A DNA stretch of 19,169 bases from an uncultured Methanobacteriaceae archaeon (lineage in GTDB: Archaea > Methanobacteriota > Methanobacteria > Methanobacteriales > Methanobacteriaceae): NCBI GenBank assembly GCA_947259185.1, contig CAMYKT010000031.1, forward strand, positions 1-19,169, read 5' to 3'. Positions 6,976 through 15,249 of the stretch are shown piece after piece. Position 1 is the first letter of the stretch. Each line of letters starts with the position of its first letter. A program made the position numbers and the translations under genes. The notes below the pieces were generated by a model. It was not told the origin of the DNA and ran no database searches. It saw only the letters and a program-made list of their open reading frames with translations.

Positions 6976-7026
6976 CAGATATAGAAGTAGGGTAGCGGGT
7001 AAATAATAACTCCTTTTAATAACTAA

Positions 7027-7073
7027 AAGTAGACCCTTATGACAAATGAAATTCTACTTCCACACTTTTTTTT
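7027..7073 (+). terminator. Terminator after the YdjM-like gene
   Basis: Perfect 7-bp arms, AAGTAGA (7027-7033) and TCTACTT (7053-7059), enclose 19 bases. Eight T follow at 7066-7073. Confidence 0.6.
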
Positions 7074-7110
7074 AATTATAAAAATAATATTTCTAAACCT
7101 TAACCATTAC

Positions 7111-7204
7111 TTATATTATACAGAACCAGACAAGATAGTAACTTAAACTAATACAATTAACTTTATACCGAACCAGATAAGATAATATCTTAAACTAATG
7201 CCAT
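7111..7204 (+). repeat. Two adjacent copies of a 47-bp direct repeat
   Basis: Copy one (7111-7157) and copy two (7158-7204) align without gaps at a 47-base offset. They share GAACCAGA.AAGATA.TA.CTTAAACTAAT and a TATA-like start. The pair lies 50-140 bases before the TPR-CPBP start, in its promoter region. It may hold two regulator sites or duplicated promoter elements; it is not similar to an IS end. Confidence 0.6.
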
Positions 7205-7252
7205 TGAACTATTTTCTAAAAAAGTAAAACTTAAATTATTAACGTGATTTTC

Positions 7253-8941
7253 ATGGAAAGGGAAGCTGATAATTATTTCAACCAGGGGTATACCTTTTAC
7301 GAGGATGGTGAACCTGAAAAGGCCCTGGAAAACTACCAGGAAGCTTTAGAAATATTAAAAGCAACTGAAAATCATGATCAAATGGGAAACATCTTCCTGG
7401 AGATGGGTAACAGTTATGCTGCTTTAAAAGACTGTGATAAATCCTTAAAGATGTATGAGTCCTGCCAGAAACACTACCAAAAAGCTAAAAACCAGGAAGG
7501 TGAAGCTTTTGCCCTGGCCAATATAGGGGTTATACACTCCCATTTAAAAAATTACGAAAAAGCCCGGGATTCCTATAAAAAAGCTAAAAAAAAGCTAAAA
7601 AATGATAAGGAATCAGTAAAAGAAATTGAATCCCTCAAAAAAGAGACCTACCACTTACAAAAAAAGGATGCTGAGAATTTTTATGAAAAAGCCATCCGTC
7701 TCCATGATAAAGGGAAAAATAAAGAGGCTCTAGGTTTTTATAAAAAAGCTTTAAATTTATTTAAGGATAAAACCTCCCGGGGAGACTGCTTATTAGAAAT
7801 GGGTAATATCCAGGCTGCACTTAAAAATGATGATAAAGCCCTGGACTTATACCAGAAAAGCCAGAAGGAGTACCACGGCCCTAAAGACCGTTTAGGTGAG
7901 GGTTTCGCCCTTTCCAATATGGGGGTTATCCATGATAAAAGAAAAGAATATGAGGAGGCCCGGTACTACTACCAGAAGGCCCTCTACAAGTTTGAAAAAG
8001 CAGGGGACACCGATTCCTATAATGAGATATCAGCTCTTATGGGGGAGACCTATGAAGTGCAGGGTGCCTATGGAGATGCCCTGAAGCACCACCAGTATCA
8101 TTTAGAAAAATTCCCCACCGAACACCACCCAGCAGATATCCATAAACAAATTGATAGTATCAAGGACAAGTTATCCCAGGTAAAACCCACCCGTAATGAA
8201 TCACTTATCCTTATAAGTTACCTTTTAATACTCATTGGGGCGGAAGTGGTCACCACCTATACCAATGTAGAGGTGGGTTTACTCTTACATACCTTTATTT
8301 TATTTGGGCTTTTAATTAACTCCAGTTTAAGTACCAATTATACCTTCACCAATCTTTTGCGTTCCATGATGGCCCTGCCTATGATCCGTATTGTAGGGTT
8401 ATCCATTCCTATTTTGAATATACCGGCCCTGTACTGGTTCCCCATAATATCCATACCCTTATTTGCTGCTTCAGTGGTGATTATACGGTCCCAGAAATTA
8501 ACCCTGAAAAGTGTGGGCCTGGTGTGGGGAAAACTACCCCCGCAGCTACTGGTGGCCCTTACCGGGGTGGGTTTAGGTCTAACCGAGTACCTTATTTTAC
8601 GCCCGGACCCCTTAATACCAGTATTTAACCTGTATTATCTTCTTTTAGGATCCAGTTTTATTATTATCTCCACCGGACTGGCCGAAGAACTTTTATTCAG
8701 GGGTATTATCCAGAAGAATGCAGAGAATATCTTCGGAGGATTGATGAGTGTACTCTATGTATCCTTACTCTTTACCAGTCTGCACATTGGCTGGGAATCC
8801 ATCCTGGATTTAATATTCGTATTTAGTGTATCCATGTTCTACGGGTTCGTGTTCTATAAAACCCGCAGCATATTCGGTATAACCTTATCCCACGGAATAT
8901 CCAATAGTTTCCTATTTTTAGTGTTTCCCTTTTTACTTTAA
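7253..8941 (+). CDS. TPR repeat protein fused to a CPBP intramembrane protease
   Basis: The protein has 562 residues from the ATG at 7253, which has GTGA (7244-7247) as an SD; an in-frame GTG at 7244 is the alternative. Residues about 1-285 hold two blocks of TPR repeats (ADNYFNQGYTFYEDGEPEKA, then EKAIRLHDKGKNKEALGFY), separated by a Lys-rich segment. About eight membrane helices follow (about 315-560). The three CPBP (CAAX protease/bacteriocin-processing) motifs are intact: E478-E479-x-x-x-R483, F507-x-x-x-H511 and H547-x-x-x-N551. This family contains membrane glutamyl proteases such as Rce1. Whether this member cuts prenylated proteins, immunity peptides or other substrates is unknown. 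The TPR part probably recruits the substrate or a partner on the cytosolic side. The gene is alone, behind a 47-bp direct repeat. Confidence 0.9.
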   Translation: MEREADNYFNQGYTFYEDGEPEKALENYQEALEILKATENHDQMGNIFLEMGNSYAALKDCDKSLKMYESCQKHYQKAKNQEGEAFALANIGVIHSHLKNYEKARDSYKKAKKKLKNDKESVKEIESLKKETYHLQKKDAENFYEKAIRLHDKGKNKEALGFYKKALNLFKDKTSRGDCLLEMGNIQAALKNDDKALDLYQKSQKEYHGPKDRLGEGFALSNMGVIHDKRKEYEEARYYYQKALYKFEKAGDTDSYNEISALMGETYEVQGAYGDALKHHQYHLEKFPTEHHPADIHKQIDSIKDKLSQVKPTRNESLILISYLLILIGAEVVTTYTNVEVGLLLHTFILFGLLINSSLSTNYTFTNLLRSMMALPMIRIVGLSIPILNIPALYWFPIISIPLFAASVVIIRSQKLTLKSVGLVWGKLPPQLLVALTGVGLGLTEYLILRPDPLIPVFNLYYLLLGSSFIIISTGLAEELLFRGIIQKNAENIFGGLMSVLYVSLLFTSLHIGWESILDLIFVFSVSMFYGFVFYKTRSIFGITLSHGISNSFLFLVFPFLL

Positions 8942-9235
8942 TTAAAGGGTAATTTTTAAAATATTCATTTTAAGAACAAATTCCTAAAATTTAAAAAAAA
9001 ATATCTGCATTTAACAATTTTTATTCTATACCAAATTTTTTAGGAAATTCACCCTTAAAAAAAACTTCACCTTAAACCATTTCCAGCTTGAAATAAAAGT
9101 AAGTAATAGTCAAAAGTATCATTTTAAATCTATTTAAAATTAATATTTAGATAAGGGGTCCGGGAACATTTATAAAAAACCTGGGTCCTACCCCCCTCTA
9201 GTCACCCTGCAGGGTAAGAATTAAAAAAAGGTAAT
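8942..9235. other. Intergenic region with an imperfect inverted repeat and a GC patch
   Basis: Two genes converge here. TTCCTAAAA (about 8981-8989) and TTTTAGGAA (about 9038-9046) form an inner inverted repeat, and AAGGGT / ACCCTT an outer one. This may be a terminator stem or an old miniature element. A GC-richer patch at 9155-9215 contains the terminator at 9174-9193 and the palindrome ACCCTGCAGGGT (9204-9215). No ORF is supported. Confidence 0.4.
9174..9193 (-). terminator. Terminator of the 9236-9607 gene
   Basis: On the minus strand a GGGT-AGG-ACCC hairpin (9193-9183) is followed by AGG and then TTTTTT (9179-9174), about 43 bases after the gene's stop. Confidence 0.5.
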
Positions 9236-9607
9236 TTAGTAATCAATCCGCCATCCGCATAGATCCTCCAGGGCGTCCCAGAATTCTTCTAAAGAGGATT
9301 TGAATTCTCCTTTAACCATATGTACCGGTCCGTCATTACATCCCTGGGAGTATATATTGATGGAGTTGGTCAGGATGGTTATCTCCCAGTGGTAGTCTTC
9401 TACCATGGTACATTTATTGTAGTTTTCTTCCCAGTCCCAGATACCTATTTCTTCTAATTTTTCCCAGAACTCCTCCCACTCACCCCGCACCGGGGTGTAC
9501 TTCTCATCTTCCCGGTGGAGAGTATCATAAAAGAGGGTGATGAGGCGGGTATCCTCCTTATCCCTATAGATTATAATCATTTCCCGGGGCAGGTAGTCTT
9601 TTTGCAA
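9236..9607 (-). CDS. Hypothetical 123-residue soluble protein
   Basis: The start is TTG at 9607: it has a strong SD, GGGTGA (complement of 9614-9619), with correct spacing, while the first in-frame ATG (9579) has none. The protein is acidic and Trp-rich, with EEFWEKLEEIGIWDWEENYN (about residues 45-64), a strand WEITILTNSINIYSQGCNDGP (about 73-93) and a C-terminal SLEEFWDALEDLCGW. This arrangement (helix with FW..L..IG.W.W, then W-x-I and x-S-x-G-x-N-x-x-P) resembles a family of uncharacterised small proteins I have seen in archaea and bacteria, but I cannot name it. It has no membrane segment, signal peptide or catalytic motif. It is a single-gene unit with its own terminator. Confidence 0.75.
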   Translation of the reverse strand: MQKDYLPREMIIIYRDKEDTRLITLFYDTLHREDEKYTPVRGEWEEFWEKLEEIGIWDWEENYNKCTMVEDYHWEITILTNSINIYSQGCNDGPVHMVKGEFKSSLEEFWDALEDLCGWRIDY

Positions 9608-9804
9608 CTAAAATCACCCATCAATATAAATTATATCTTCTTTGATAATATCAATATTCACTTATTTTTTTTAACATTATTAAATCCGTTTATAATTTAT
9701 AGACTAAAATCATTTAAACAACATTAATGGTATCTAGTATCCTCTTCTAATCTAAAAAAACTAAGCCCCCATTAAAAACCTCCCCTACCACCACCAAAAA
9801 CACA

Positions 9805-9812
9805 ATTTATAT
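9805..9812 (+). promoter_or_regulatory. TATA box giving a leaderless mRNA
   Basis: TTTATATC is centred about 30 bases before the ATG at 9839, so the leader is only a few bases long. No SD site precedes the start codon. Confidence 0.55.
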
Positions 9813-9838
9813 CTAAAAAAAGCTCCCCATATATCACC

Positions 9839-10804
9839 ATGCCCACCCTATGGAAACCCGCCGTATTTCAGGGATCCCTTAAAAAGAAGGGATACTTTGA
9901 AGGATGGTACTTCAAGTTAATAAATTCGGATGAATCCCGGGCCCTGGCCCTCATACCAGGAGTCTCCCTTACTTCAGATGGTAAAGATTCCCATGCCTTT
10001 ATCATGATCTTAGATGCCCGGGCCCACCACATGGATTACATCCCTTTTCCTTTAGAAGACTTCCAGGCCTCTAAAGATAAATTTGAGGTGAAGATTGGGG
10101 ATAATTTATTCTCAAGTCGTGGTGTAGAGTTGAACTTAAAAAACATCAATGCCAGTATAAAATTTGGTGATTTAAGTCCCTGGCCGGTGAAATTATATTC
10201 ACCAGGAGTGATGGGGCCCTTTGCTTTTATACCCTTTATGGAGTGCTACCACGGGGTTATCAGTATGGATCACTCCCTTTCTGGCTACCTGCAACTGGGT
10301 GATGAAAAAATAGATTTCACCCAGGGTAAGGGCTACCTGGAAAAAGACTGGGGTAGTTCCATGCCTTCTTCCTGGATCTGGATGCAGACCAATCATTTTA
10401 AAGAGGATAAAACCTCACTTTTTGGTTCAGTGGCCATTATACCCTGGTTAAGGAATTACTTCACCGGCTTTATTTTTGGGTTTTTATATAAAGGAAAATT
10501 ATACCAGTTCACCGCCTACAACCGGAGTAAAGTCCAGCGCTTAGATGTTAACCAGGAAAATATAGCTATAACTATAACCCGCCAGGATTTAACCCTTAAA
10601 ATTAGTGCCCGGCGGAGTAAAGGTGTGGATTTACCAGCCCCTTCGGTGGGTGAGATGTCCTCCCGGGTGAATGAGTCTCTTAATTCCACCATCCAACTCC
10701 AGCTCTTAAAAGATAAGGAGCTCCTCTTTGAAGGGGAGGGTACTAGTGCCGGTTTAGAATTTGTAGGGGATTTAGAGGAACTACTTAAAGGTTTTAAAAA
10801 GTAA
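9839..10804 (+). CDS. Tocopherol-cyclase-like (CrtC/AttH-type fold) protein
   Basis: The protein has 321 residues. Two signatures of the tocopherol cyclase family (PF14249) are clear: KGYFEGWYFKL near the N-terminus (about residues 17-27) and GKGYLEKDWGSSMPSSWIW (163-181), followed by MQTNHF. The fold is two lipocalin-like beta barrels. Plant members close the chromanol ring of vitamin E; bacterial and archaeal members have no proven substrate. Methanogens make no tocopherol, so a hydrophobic isoprenoid or lipid ligand is an inference. No signal peptide is visible, and the protein is probably cytosolic or peripheral to the membrane. The mRNA seems leaderless. It is a single gene, convergent with the response regulator. 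Confidence 0.85.
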   Translation: MPTLWKPAVFQGSLKKKGYFEGWYFKLINSDESRALALIPGVSLTSDGKDSHAFIMILDARAHHMDYIPFPLEDFQASKDKFEVKIGDNLFSSRGVELNLKNINASIKFGDLSPWPVKLYSPGVMGPFAFIPFMECYHGVISMDHSLSGYLQLGDEKIDFTQGKGYLEKDWGSSMPSSWIWMQTNHFKEDKTSLFGSVAIIPWLRNYFTGFIFGFLYKGKLYQFTAYNRSKVQRLDVNQENIAITITRQDLTLKISARRSKGVDLPAPSVGEMSSRVNESLNSTIQLQLLKDKELLFEGEGTSAGLEFVGDLEELLKGFKK

Positions 10805-10843
10805 TTTTACAGATATTTAATGGTTTAAAAAGTTTATAAAAAA

Positions 10844-10898
10844 ATTAATCTACTTACTTAAAAAAGTAATTATAACAATTAATCTACTGGCTTTAAAG
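10844..10898. repeat. Imperfect 34-bp direct repeat in a convergent gap
   Basis: ATTAATCTACT occurs at 10844-10854 and 10878-10888, each followed by a CTT-A-rich-AGTAA string. The first copy contains a TTACTT / AAGTAA hairpin (10854-10869). It may serve as a two-way terminator between the converging genes. Confidence 0.4.
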
Positions 10899-10927
10899 TA
10901 AATAAAAAAAATTTTTCCCCGGATAAA

Positions 10928-11692
10928 TTATTTTAAATCCATCCTATCCACCTCAAATATTACCCCTTCAATGGTTTTAAGATTACCATAATCATCAAAG
11001 GTGGGTCGTCCTTTATCCAAAACTCTTTTTATTCTTCCCTCTTTATCTTTTAGCTGGTATTCCAAAGAAAATGCCTCACCATTCACCAGGGCATTTTCCA
11101 TAATATTTTTGATTTCATCCAGATTCTGGTCTATTACCAGAGTATTTATAGGGAAAAGATAGCCATTATCCAGTTCCTCCGGACTAAAACCGGTTATTTC
11201 TTCTAACATACCATTGAAAAATTCAGTCCGGCCCTCATCCATATGGAAGCGGTACACTATGCCGGGAATGTTCTCGGATAGGGAACGGTAAGATTTCTCA
11301 CTTAGTTTAAGTTTTTGAGTTAATTGGTGGTGGATTAAACTGTTTTCCACCGCATATTTTAATTCATGGTTTTGGAAGGGCTTGATGATATAGTACAACG
11401 CCATGGTATCCCGGGCCTGTTCCAAATATTTCTGGTTACCGTGGGCGGTGATAAAGATGATAGGAATATCCATAATTTTTAGTATTCTGCGGGAAGCCTC
11501 CAGACCATTTATATCTCCCTGCAAATTAATATCCATTAAAATCAAATCCGGGCGAAGTTTATGGGCCATCTCAATGGCCGCATCTCCTTTAGAAGCATGG
11601 CCTAACACCTCATATCCCCAATTATAAAGATTACGCTTAATCTCCAGAGCAGTTATGGCCTCATCTTCCACAATCAAAATCCGGGGTTTCAT
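10928..11692 (-). CDS. REC-PAS response regulator without DNA-binding domain
   Basis: The protein has 254 residues. The receiver domain (1-120) has all key residues: acidic pair Glu9/Asp10, phospho-acceptor Asp54 in LILMDINL, Thr82 in IIFITAH and Lys104 in YYIIKPF. A PAS domain follows (about 132-250, SYRSLSENIPGIVYRFHMD through TIEGVIFEVDR), and the protein ends there. With no helix-turn-helix, GGDEF or kinase domain, output must be through protein contact or ligand sensing by the PAS part. Such REC-PAS proteins are common beside HisKA_2 kinases in methanogens. It lies 136 bases downstream of the membrane kinase, in the same direction, with its own TATA box (11714-11722) implying a leaderless mRNA. 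The partner kinase is inferred from position. Confidence 0.92.
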   Translation of the reverse strand: MKPRILIVEDEAITALEIKRNLYNWGYEVLGHASKGDAAIEMAHKLRPDLILMDINLQGDINGLEASRRILKIMDIPIIFITAHGNQKYLEQARDTMALYYIIKPFQNHELKYAVENSLIHHQLTQKLKLSEKSYRSLSENIPGIVYRFHMDEGRTEFFNGMLEEITGFSPEELDNGYLFPINTLVIDQNLDEIKNIMENALVNGEAFSLEYQLKDKEGRIKRVLDKGRPTFDDYGNLKTIEGVIFEVDRMDLK

Positions 11693-11713
11693 AAGTTATA
11701 ATGGATACTTAGT

Positions 11714-11722
11714 ATTAATAAA
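11714..11722 (-). promoter_or_regulatory. TATA box of the response regulator
   Basis: The minus strand reads TTTATTAAT, centred 26 bases before the ATG at 11692. This predicts a leaderless transcript; there is no SD. Confidence 0.45.
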
Positions 11723-11785
11723 GAATTACTATTTTATGTCAGCAATATTGTTAAGATAAAACAATAATCCGGGAGAGGATCCAAT

Positions 11786-11793
11786 AAAAAAAA
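11786..11793 (-). terminator. T-run terminator after the membrane kinase
   Basis: Eight T on the minus strand lie 36-43 bases after the kinase stop, preceded by further T-rich tracts (11800-11830). Confidence 0.45.
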
Positions 11794-11828
11794 CCAAACC
11801 AGAAAAATATTAATATAAAAAATTTTTT

Positions 11829-13718
11829 TTAAATCCTCTCACCATAAACTGTTTCCTGGAATGATAATCTCACTTCTAACCCTTCAGTGGATTCAAAATG
11901 TAAATCAGCATCCAGTTGCTCGGCTAAGCCCTTTATCAGGGTAAGGCCCAGGGTAGAGGCATCCTCCAGTTTCCGGTTTTGTAAACCCACCCCATCATCT
12001 TTAACTTTTAAAATTATTTTTTGAGCTTCTTTTTGGAGAATTACGGTTATGGTACCTTCCTTTTTATTAGGGAAGGCATGTTTAAAGGAGTTGGTAACCA
12101 GTTCATTAAGTACTAAACCCAGGGGTATGCACTGATCGATACCTAACTTCACCGGTTCCAGTTGAGATTGGAGAGTGATTGGCCCGTCCCGGGGCTGGAA
12201 AGTGCTCATCAAGCCATTTATGAGTTTCTGGATAAACAAACTCAGGTCTATCCGGGAGAAACTTTCACTCTGGTACAGGGTCTCATGCACCAGGGCCATG
12301 GTTTTTATCCGGTTCTGGCTCTCAGTAAAGGCCTCTTTTACATCCTCCTGAGTAAACTGTCCTCCCTGCAGACGCAGTAAGGAGGATATTATCTGTATAT
12401 TATTTTTAACCCGGTGGTGGATCTCACCCAGTAATAATTCTTTTTCTTTAAGGGAACTCTCCCGTACCAGATCTGCCTCTTTTTGTTTGGTCACATCCGT
12501 CAGGGTTATTATGGAGCCATTAAAAACCCCTTCATTTATTTGAGGTATAATCCACCCACTTACGTATTTTTTCCCGGTTTTAATAGCCGGGATATAGGAG
12601 GGACCCCTATCTTTTCGGGATTTATGATAGTAACTTTTTAGTTCAGGTATTCTATCCTGAAAGAAATCATTTAAATCCTTAACCTGTTTATCCAGTTCCG
12701 GGAATAATTCCTGCATGTGAGAATTGTAATAAATGATTTCATTTTCCGGGCCATTTACCAGCACCCCCTCCAGCAGTCCCTCCAGGGTATCCTCAAAGAA
12801 CCCCTCAATAATCTTAACTCTTTGTTGATATACTTGCTGTTTTTGATGAAGAGTGTTGAGGTAATGGGCAGTCCATAAGATAAAGGGGAAGAGGAAACCC
12901 ACCACCAGTACCATGATTAATATTTCCCCCATGTTGGCACTAAAACCCAGGGCCTCCACCATGAAAGAAGATGAAATCCCGATAAGGGTTACTGCAAAAA
13001 GGGATACCGGGAGCATTTTGCGGGCCATATAACTACCATAACGATCTTCATGTAAGACCCTAATAATCCCCTCTTCAGGATATAGTGCTAAGAGACTCAA
13101 AGCCACCAGGGTGTGTAAGATAGAGGAGTAGATGGCCATAAGAGAATAAATATTAGAAGATAGTATGTGGGCTGCTCCCAACAGATAGATCATAAGGCCC
13201 ATGTAACCAATTAAACCCGCCAGGAAACTAAGTATTTGGGCTGTGGAATAGTATATTTTTCTGGAAAATAAAAATAATACCCCGCCAAATAGGATGAAAT
13301 TAAAGGAACTAAGAGAACGGCTCCCCACCTCCAGACCAGGAATAGAAAATATTAAGGTACCGGTAACATTGGCCAGGGCGGTAAAAAAGCCCACTAAAAA
13401 AATAAAAAGCCCTATAATACTTACCATCCAGTTTATATTAGTAGATGACCGGCGGTTTAGTACTAATATGCTTCCACCGGTTACTAAAAATAGGAGCATG
13501 CTGTTTAAACGGGAGGCAGGGGAATTTAATACCTCACCTTTAAGTAAGGGGATCTGGAATACCCAGCCCAGTATACATAAGGTGGAAAAAGTAATAATTA
13601 CTAAGGCAGTTACATAGGAACTGGTTTTAGTTTGATTTACCCAGGCTGTTTTTAAAGGTATTTTTTGACTAAAAGCATGGTAAGGTATCTTGATTGTGGG
13701 ATTATAAGATTTTTTTAT
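11829..13718 (-). CDS. Membrane sensor histidine kinase (8 TM-PAS-HisKA_2-HATPase), start codon unusual
   Basis: From the first ATG (13499) the product has 556 residues: seven membrane helices (about 1-225), a PAS domain (about 232-345), HisKA_2 with the EIHHRVKNN motif (probable phospho-His 362) and a HATPase domain (NELVTNSFKHAF N-box, DDGVGL G-box). That ATG has no SD. The frame stays open for 73 codons upstream and encodes a plausible first helix (SYVTALVIITFSTLCILGWV) plus a FQIPLLKGEVLNSPASRLNS linker. That helix-linker pattern is common at the start of this type of sensor module, so I place the start upstream. No ATG, GTG or TTG exists there. ATA at 13716-13718, with a GGGGG SD-like run seven bases before it and AAAAAA after it, is the best candidate. 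This gives 629 residues. It is probably a former ATG, a non-standard start or a sequence error. The exporter gene lies 144 bases upstream in the same direction. Confidence 0.85.
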   Translation of the reverse strand: MKKSYNPTIKIPYHAFSQKIPLKTAWVNQTKTSSYVTALVIITFSTLCILGWVFQIPLLKGEVLNSPASRLNSMLLFLVTGGSILVLNRRSSTNINWMVSIIGLFIFLVGFFTALANVTGTLIFSIPGLEVGSRSLSSFNFILFGGVLFLFSRKIYYSTAQILSFLAGLIGYMGLMIYLLGAAHILSSNIYSLMAIYSSILHTLVALSLLALYPEEGIIRVLHEDRYGSYMARKMLPVSLFAVTLIGISSSFMVEALGFSANMGEILIMVLVVGFLFPFILWTAHYLNTLHQKQQVYQQRVKIIEGFFEDTLEGLLEGVLVNGPENEIIYYNSHMQELFPELDKQVKDLNDFFQDRIPELKSYYHKSRKDRGPSYIPAIKTGKKYVSGWIIPQINEGVFNGSIITLTDVTKQKEADLVRESSLKEKELLLGEIHHRVKNNIQIISSLLRLQGGQFTQEDVKEAFTESQNRIKTMALVHETLYQSESFSRIDLSLFIQKLINGLMSTFQPRDGPITLQSQLEPVKLGIDQCIPLGLVLNELVTNSFKHAFPNKKEGTITVILQKEAQKIILKVKDDGVGLQNRKLEDASTLGLTLIKGLAEQLDADLHFESTEGLEVRLSFQETVYGERI

Positions 13719-13725
13719 GGCTTAT

Positions 13726-13730
13726 CCCCC
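13726..13730 (-). promoter_or_regulatory. SD-like site that decides the kinase start
   Basis: GGGGG on the minus strand stands seven bases before ATA 13718-13716. It pairs with CCUCC of 16S rRNA if one wobble is allowed. No comparable site precedes the downstream ATG at 13499. Confidence 0.45.
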
Positions 13731-13862
13731 TTAAATTTGTTATTTAAATTATTATCCCCTTATGTTATTTAATTATTTATTATTTGAAGAGTAAATTCCA
13801 TCATATAACTATAGTTAAGTTAGTAGGTTTATTCATTCTAAAATTGAACCATAATACACTTT

Positions 13863-15230
13863 TTAATCTCTAAGACGACCATGGTAGGTGATTAAAAATC
13901 CAAAAAAGCTTAAAATTGCAAATATAATGAACGATATCTGCATCACCTCCACAAAAAGTATGATATTTTCTGGTTTTATATCTGCTGTTCCCAGATAGAG
14001 GTTTATGAGTAAGAGGGCTATTCCCATGCCCAGCATCTGTCCCATAACCCGCATGGAGGTTATGGTGGAGGCTGCCACCCCAAAGTACTTCTCTTTCAGG
14101 GAGCTCATAACCAGGTTACTGTTAGGAGCAGCAAATAGGGCAAAACCCAGACCTAAAAATATCAGTCCAGTGAGTACCAGGTAGATACTCTCAATCCAGG
14201 GTAAAAGAGAAAATATGATAAGAGAAAGGATAATGAAGGCCATGCCCCCGGCCGCCACCTTGCTGGGATTTTTCATATCAGACATACGACCGGCATAGGG
14301 TGACAAGACGGCAATCAAGAAAGGTTGGGCTGATAAAACTAAACCTGCCCACTGGGGACTTAAATTCAATACATACTGCAAATAGAAGCTAAGGAGGAAT
14401 ATGATGGGGTAGGCTGCGGTGTAACTTATAAGGGCCGCCACCCCATTCCAGGTAAAGCCCTTATTTTTAAATAACTCCACCTTTAATACCGGGCTTTTTA
14501 AGCCTGATTCAAAGTAGTAGAAGACCACCCCTGCTAGTAATCCCATTACTAACAATATCAACCCGGCAGCATCAGGTAAGAAGGATAGCCCCATCATAAA
14601 CAATAGGAGGGAGGTGCTCAAAATCAGGGTGCCTTTTATATCGAATTTCTCACCTTCGGCTTCTCTCCACTCTTCTTTAATGTTACGGGCAGAAAAAGCA
14701 CAGAATATTCCTAAGGGTACATTGAAGTAGAATATACTCTGCCATCCCAGGTTCTGGGTTAAAAAACCTCCTAAGGGTGGTCCTAAAAATAATCCCAGGT
14801 AGGCTCCGGTGGCTGCCCAGCCCAGGGCCCGGCCCCGTTGCATCACCGGGAATACCGCTGCCACAATAGCCGAAACATTACCAAATATCATGGCGGATCC
14901 CACTCCCTGCACAATCCGGAAAAATAATAGCATTTCTCCACTTACGGAAAAAGAGGCTAAAAGTGAGGAGATGGTGAAGATGATAATCCCCCACTGGAAA
15001 ATTCTCTTCCTTCCATAGATATCAGATATACGTCCCATGGGGATGAGGAGTATGGCCAAAGCCAGCAGGTATATGGTGGGTATCCAGCCTAAAAAAAGGG
15101 CGTTTATACCCAGATCCCGGCCTATTACCGGGAGAGCAATGTTAATAGATGACCCTACAAAGGGGGTTAAAAATGAGGCCAGAAGGGCGATTATAAGGGC
15201 ATAAGATCGGGTGTCCTTTACAAGAGGCAT
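13863..15230 (-). CDS. MFS exporter of the DHA2 (EmrB/QacA, 14-helix) family
   Basis: The protein has 455 residues with about 14 hydrophobic helices. Family motifs are present: the N-terminal SSINIALPVIGRDLG (about residues 27-41, DHA2 motif D1 type), the loop 2-3 motif GRISDIYGRKRIFQWG (motif A, about 66-81), RIVQGVGSAMIFGN (motif B) and GPPLGGFLTQNLGWQSIFYFNVP (motif C, about 150-172), which is diagnostic of antiporters. It should export a small molecule or drug in exchange for protons or sodium; the substrate cannot be read. The ATG at 15230 has no SD and the mRNA is probably leaderless or short-leadered. A set of TTAGTAA repeats (15250-15276) lies directly upstream, suggesting control by a repressor not encoded in this window. 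It faces away from the soluble kinase at 15373 and lies upstream of the membrane kinase. Confidence 0.92.
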   Translation of the reverse strand: MPLVKDTRSYALIIALLASFLTPFVGSSINIALPVIGRDLGINALFLGWIPTIYLLALAILLIPMGRISDIYGRKRIFQWGIIIFTISSLLASFSVSGEMLLFFRIVQGVGSAMIFGNVSAIVAAVFPVMQRGRALGWAATGAYLGLFLGPPLGGFLTQNLGWQSIFYFNVPLGIFCAFSARNIKEEWREAEGEKFDIKGTLILSTSLLLFMMGLSFLPDAAGLILLVMGLLAGVVFYYFESGLKSPVLKVELFKNKGFTWNGVAALISYTAAYPIIFLLSFYLQYVLNLSPQWAGLVLSAQPFLIAVLSPYAGRMSDMKNPSKVAAGGMAFIILSLIIFSLLPWIESIYLVLTGLIFLGLGFALFAAPNSNLVMSSLKEKYFGVAASTITSMRVMGQMLGMGIALLLINLYLGTADIKPENIILFVEVMQISFIIFAILSFFGFLITYHGRLRD

Positions 15231-15249
15231 GGGGATAATTTATAAATAG

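Noticed and set aside
7896..8084. 62-codon plus-strand frame inside the TPR-CPBP gene
   Set aside because: It is an out-of-frame shadow of the TPR coding region with low-complexity Arg/Pro content.
13294..13617. 107-codon plus-strand frame opposite the membrane kinase
   Set aside because: It is antisense to the kinase and its N-terminal extension, with no SD or recognisable domain.
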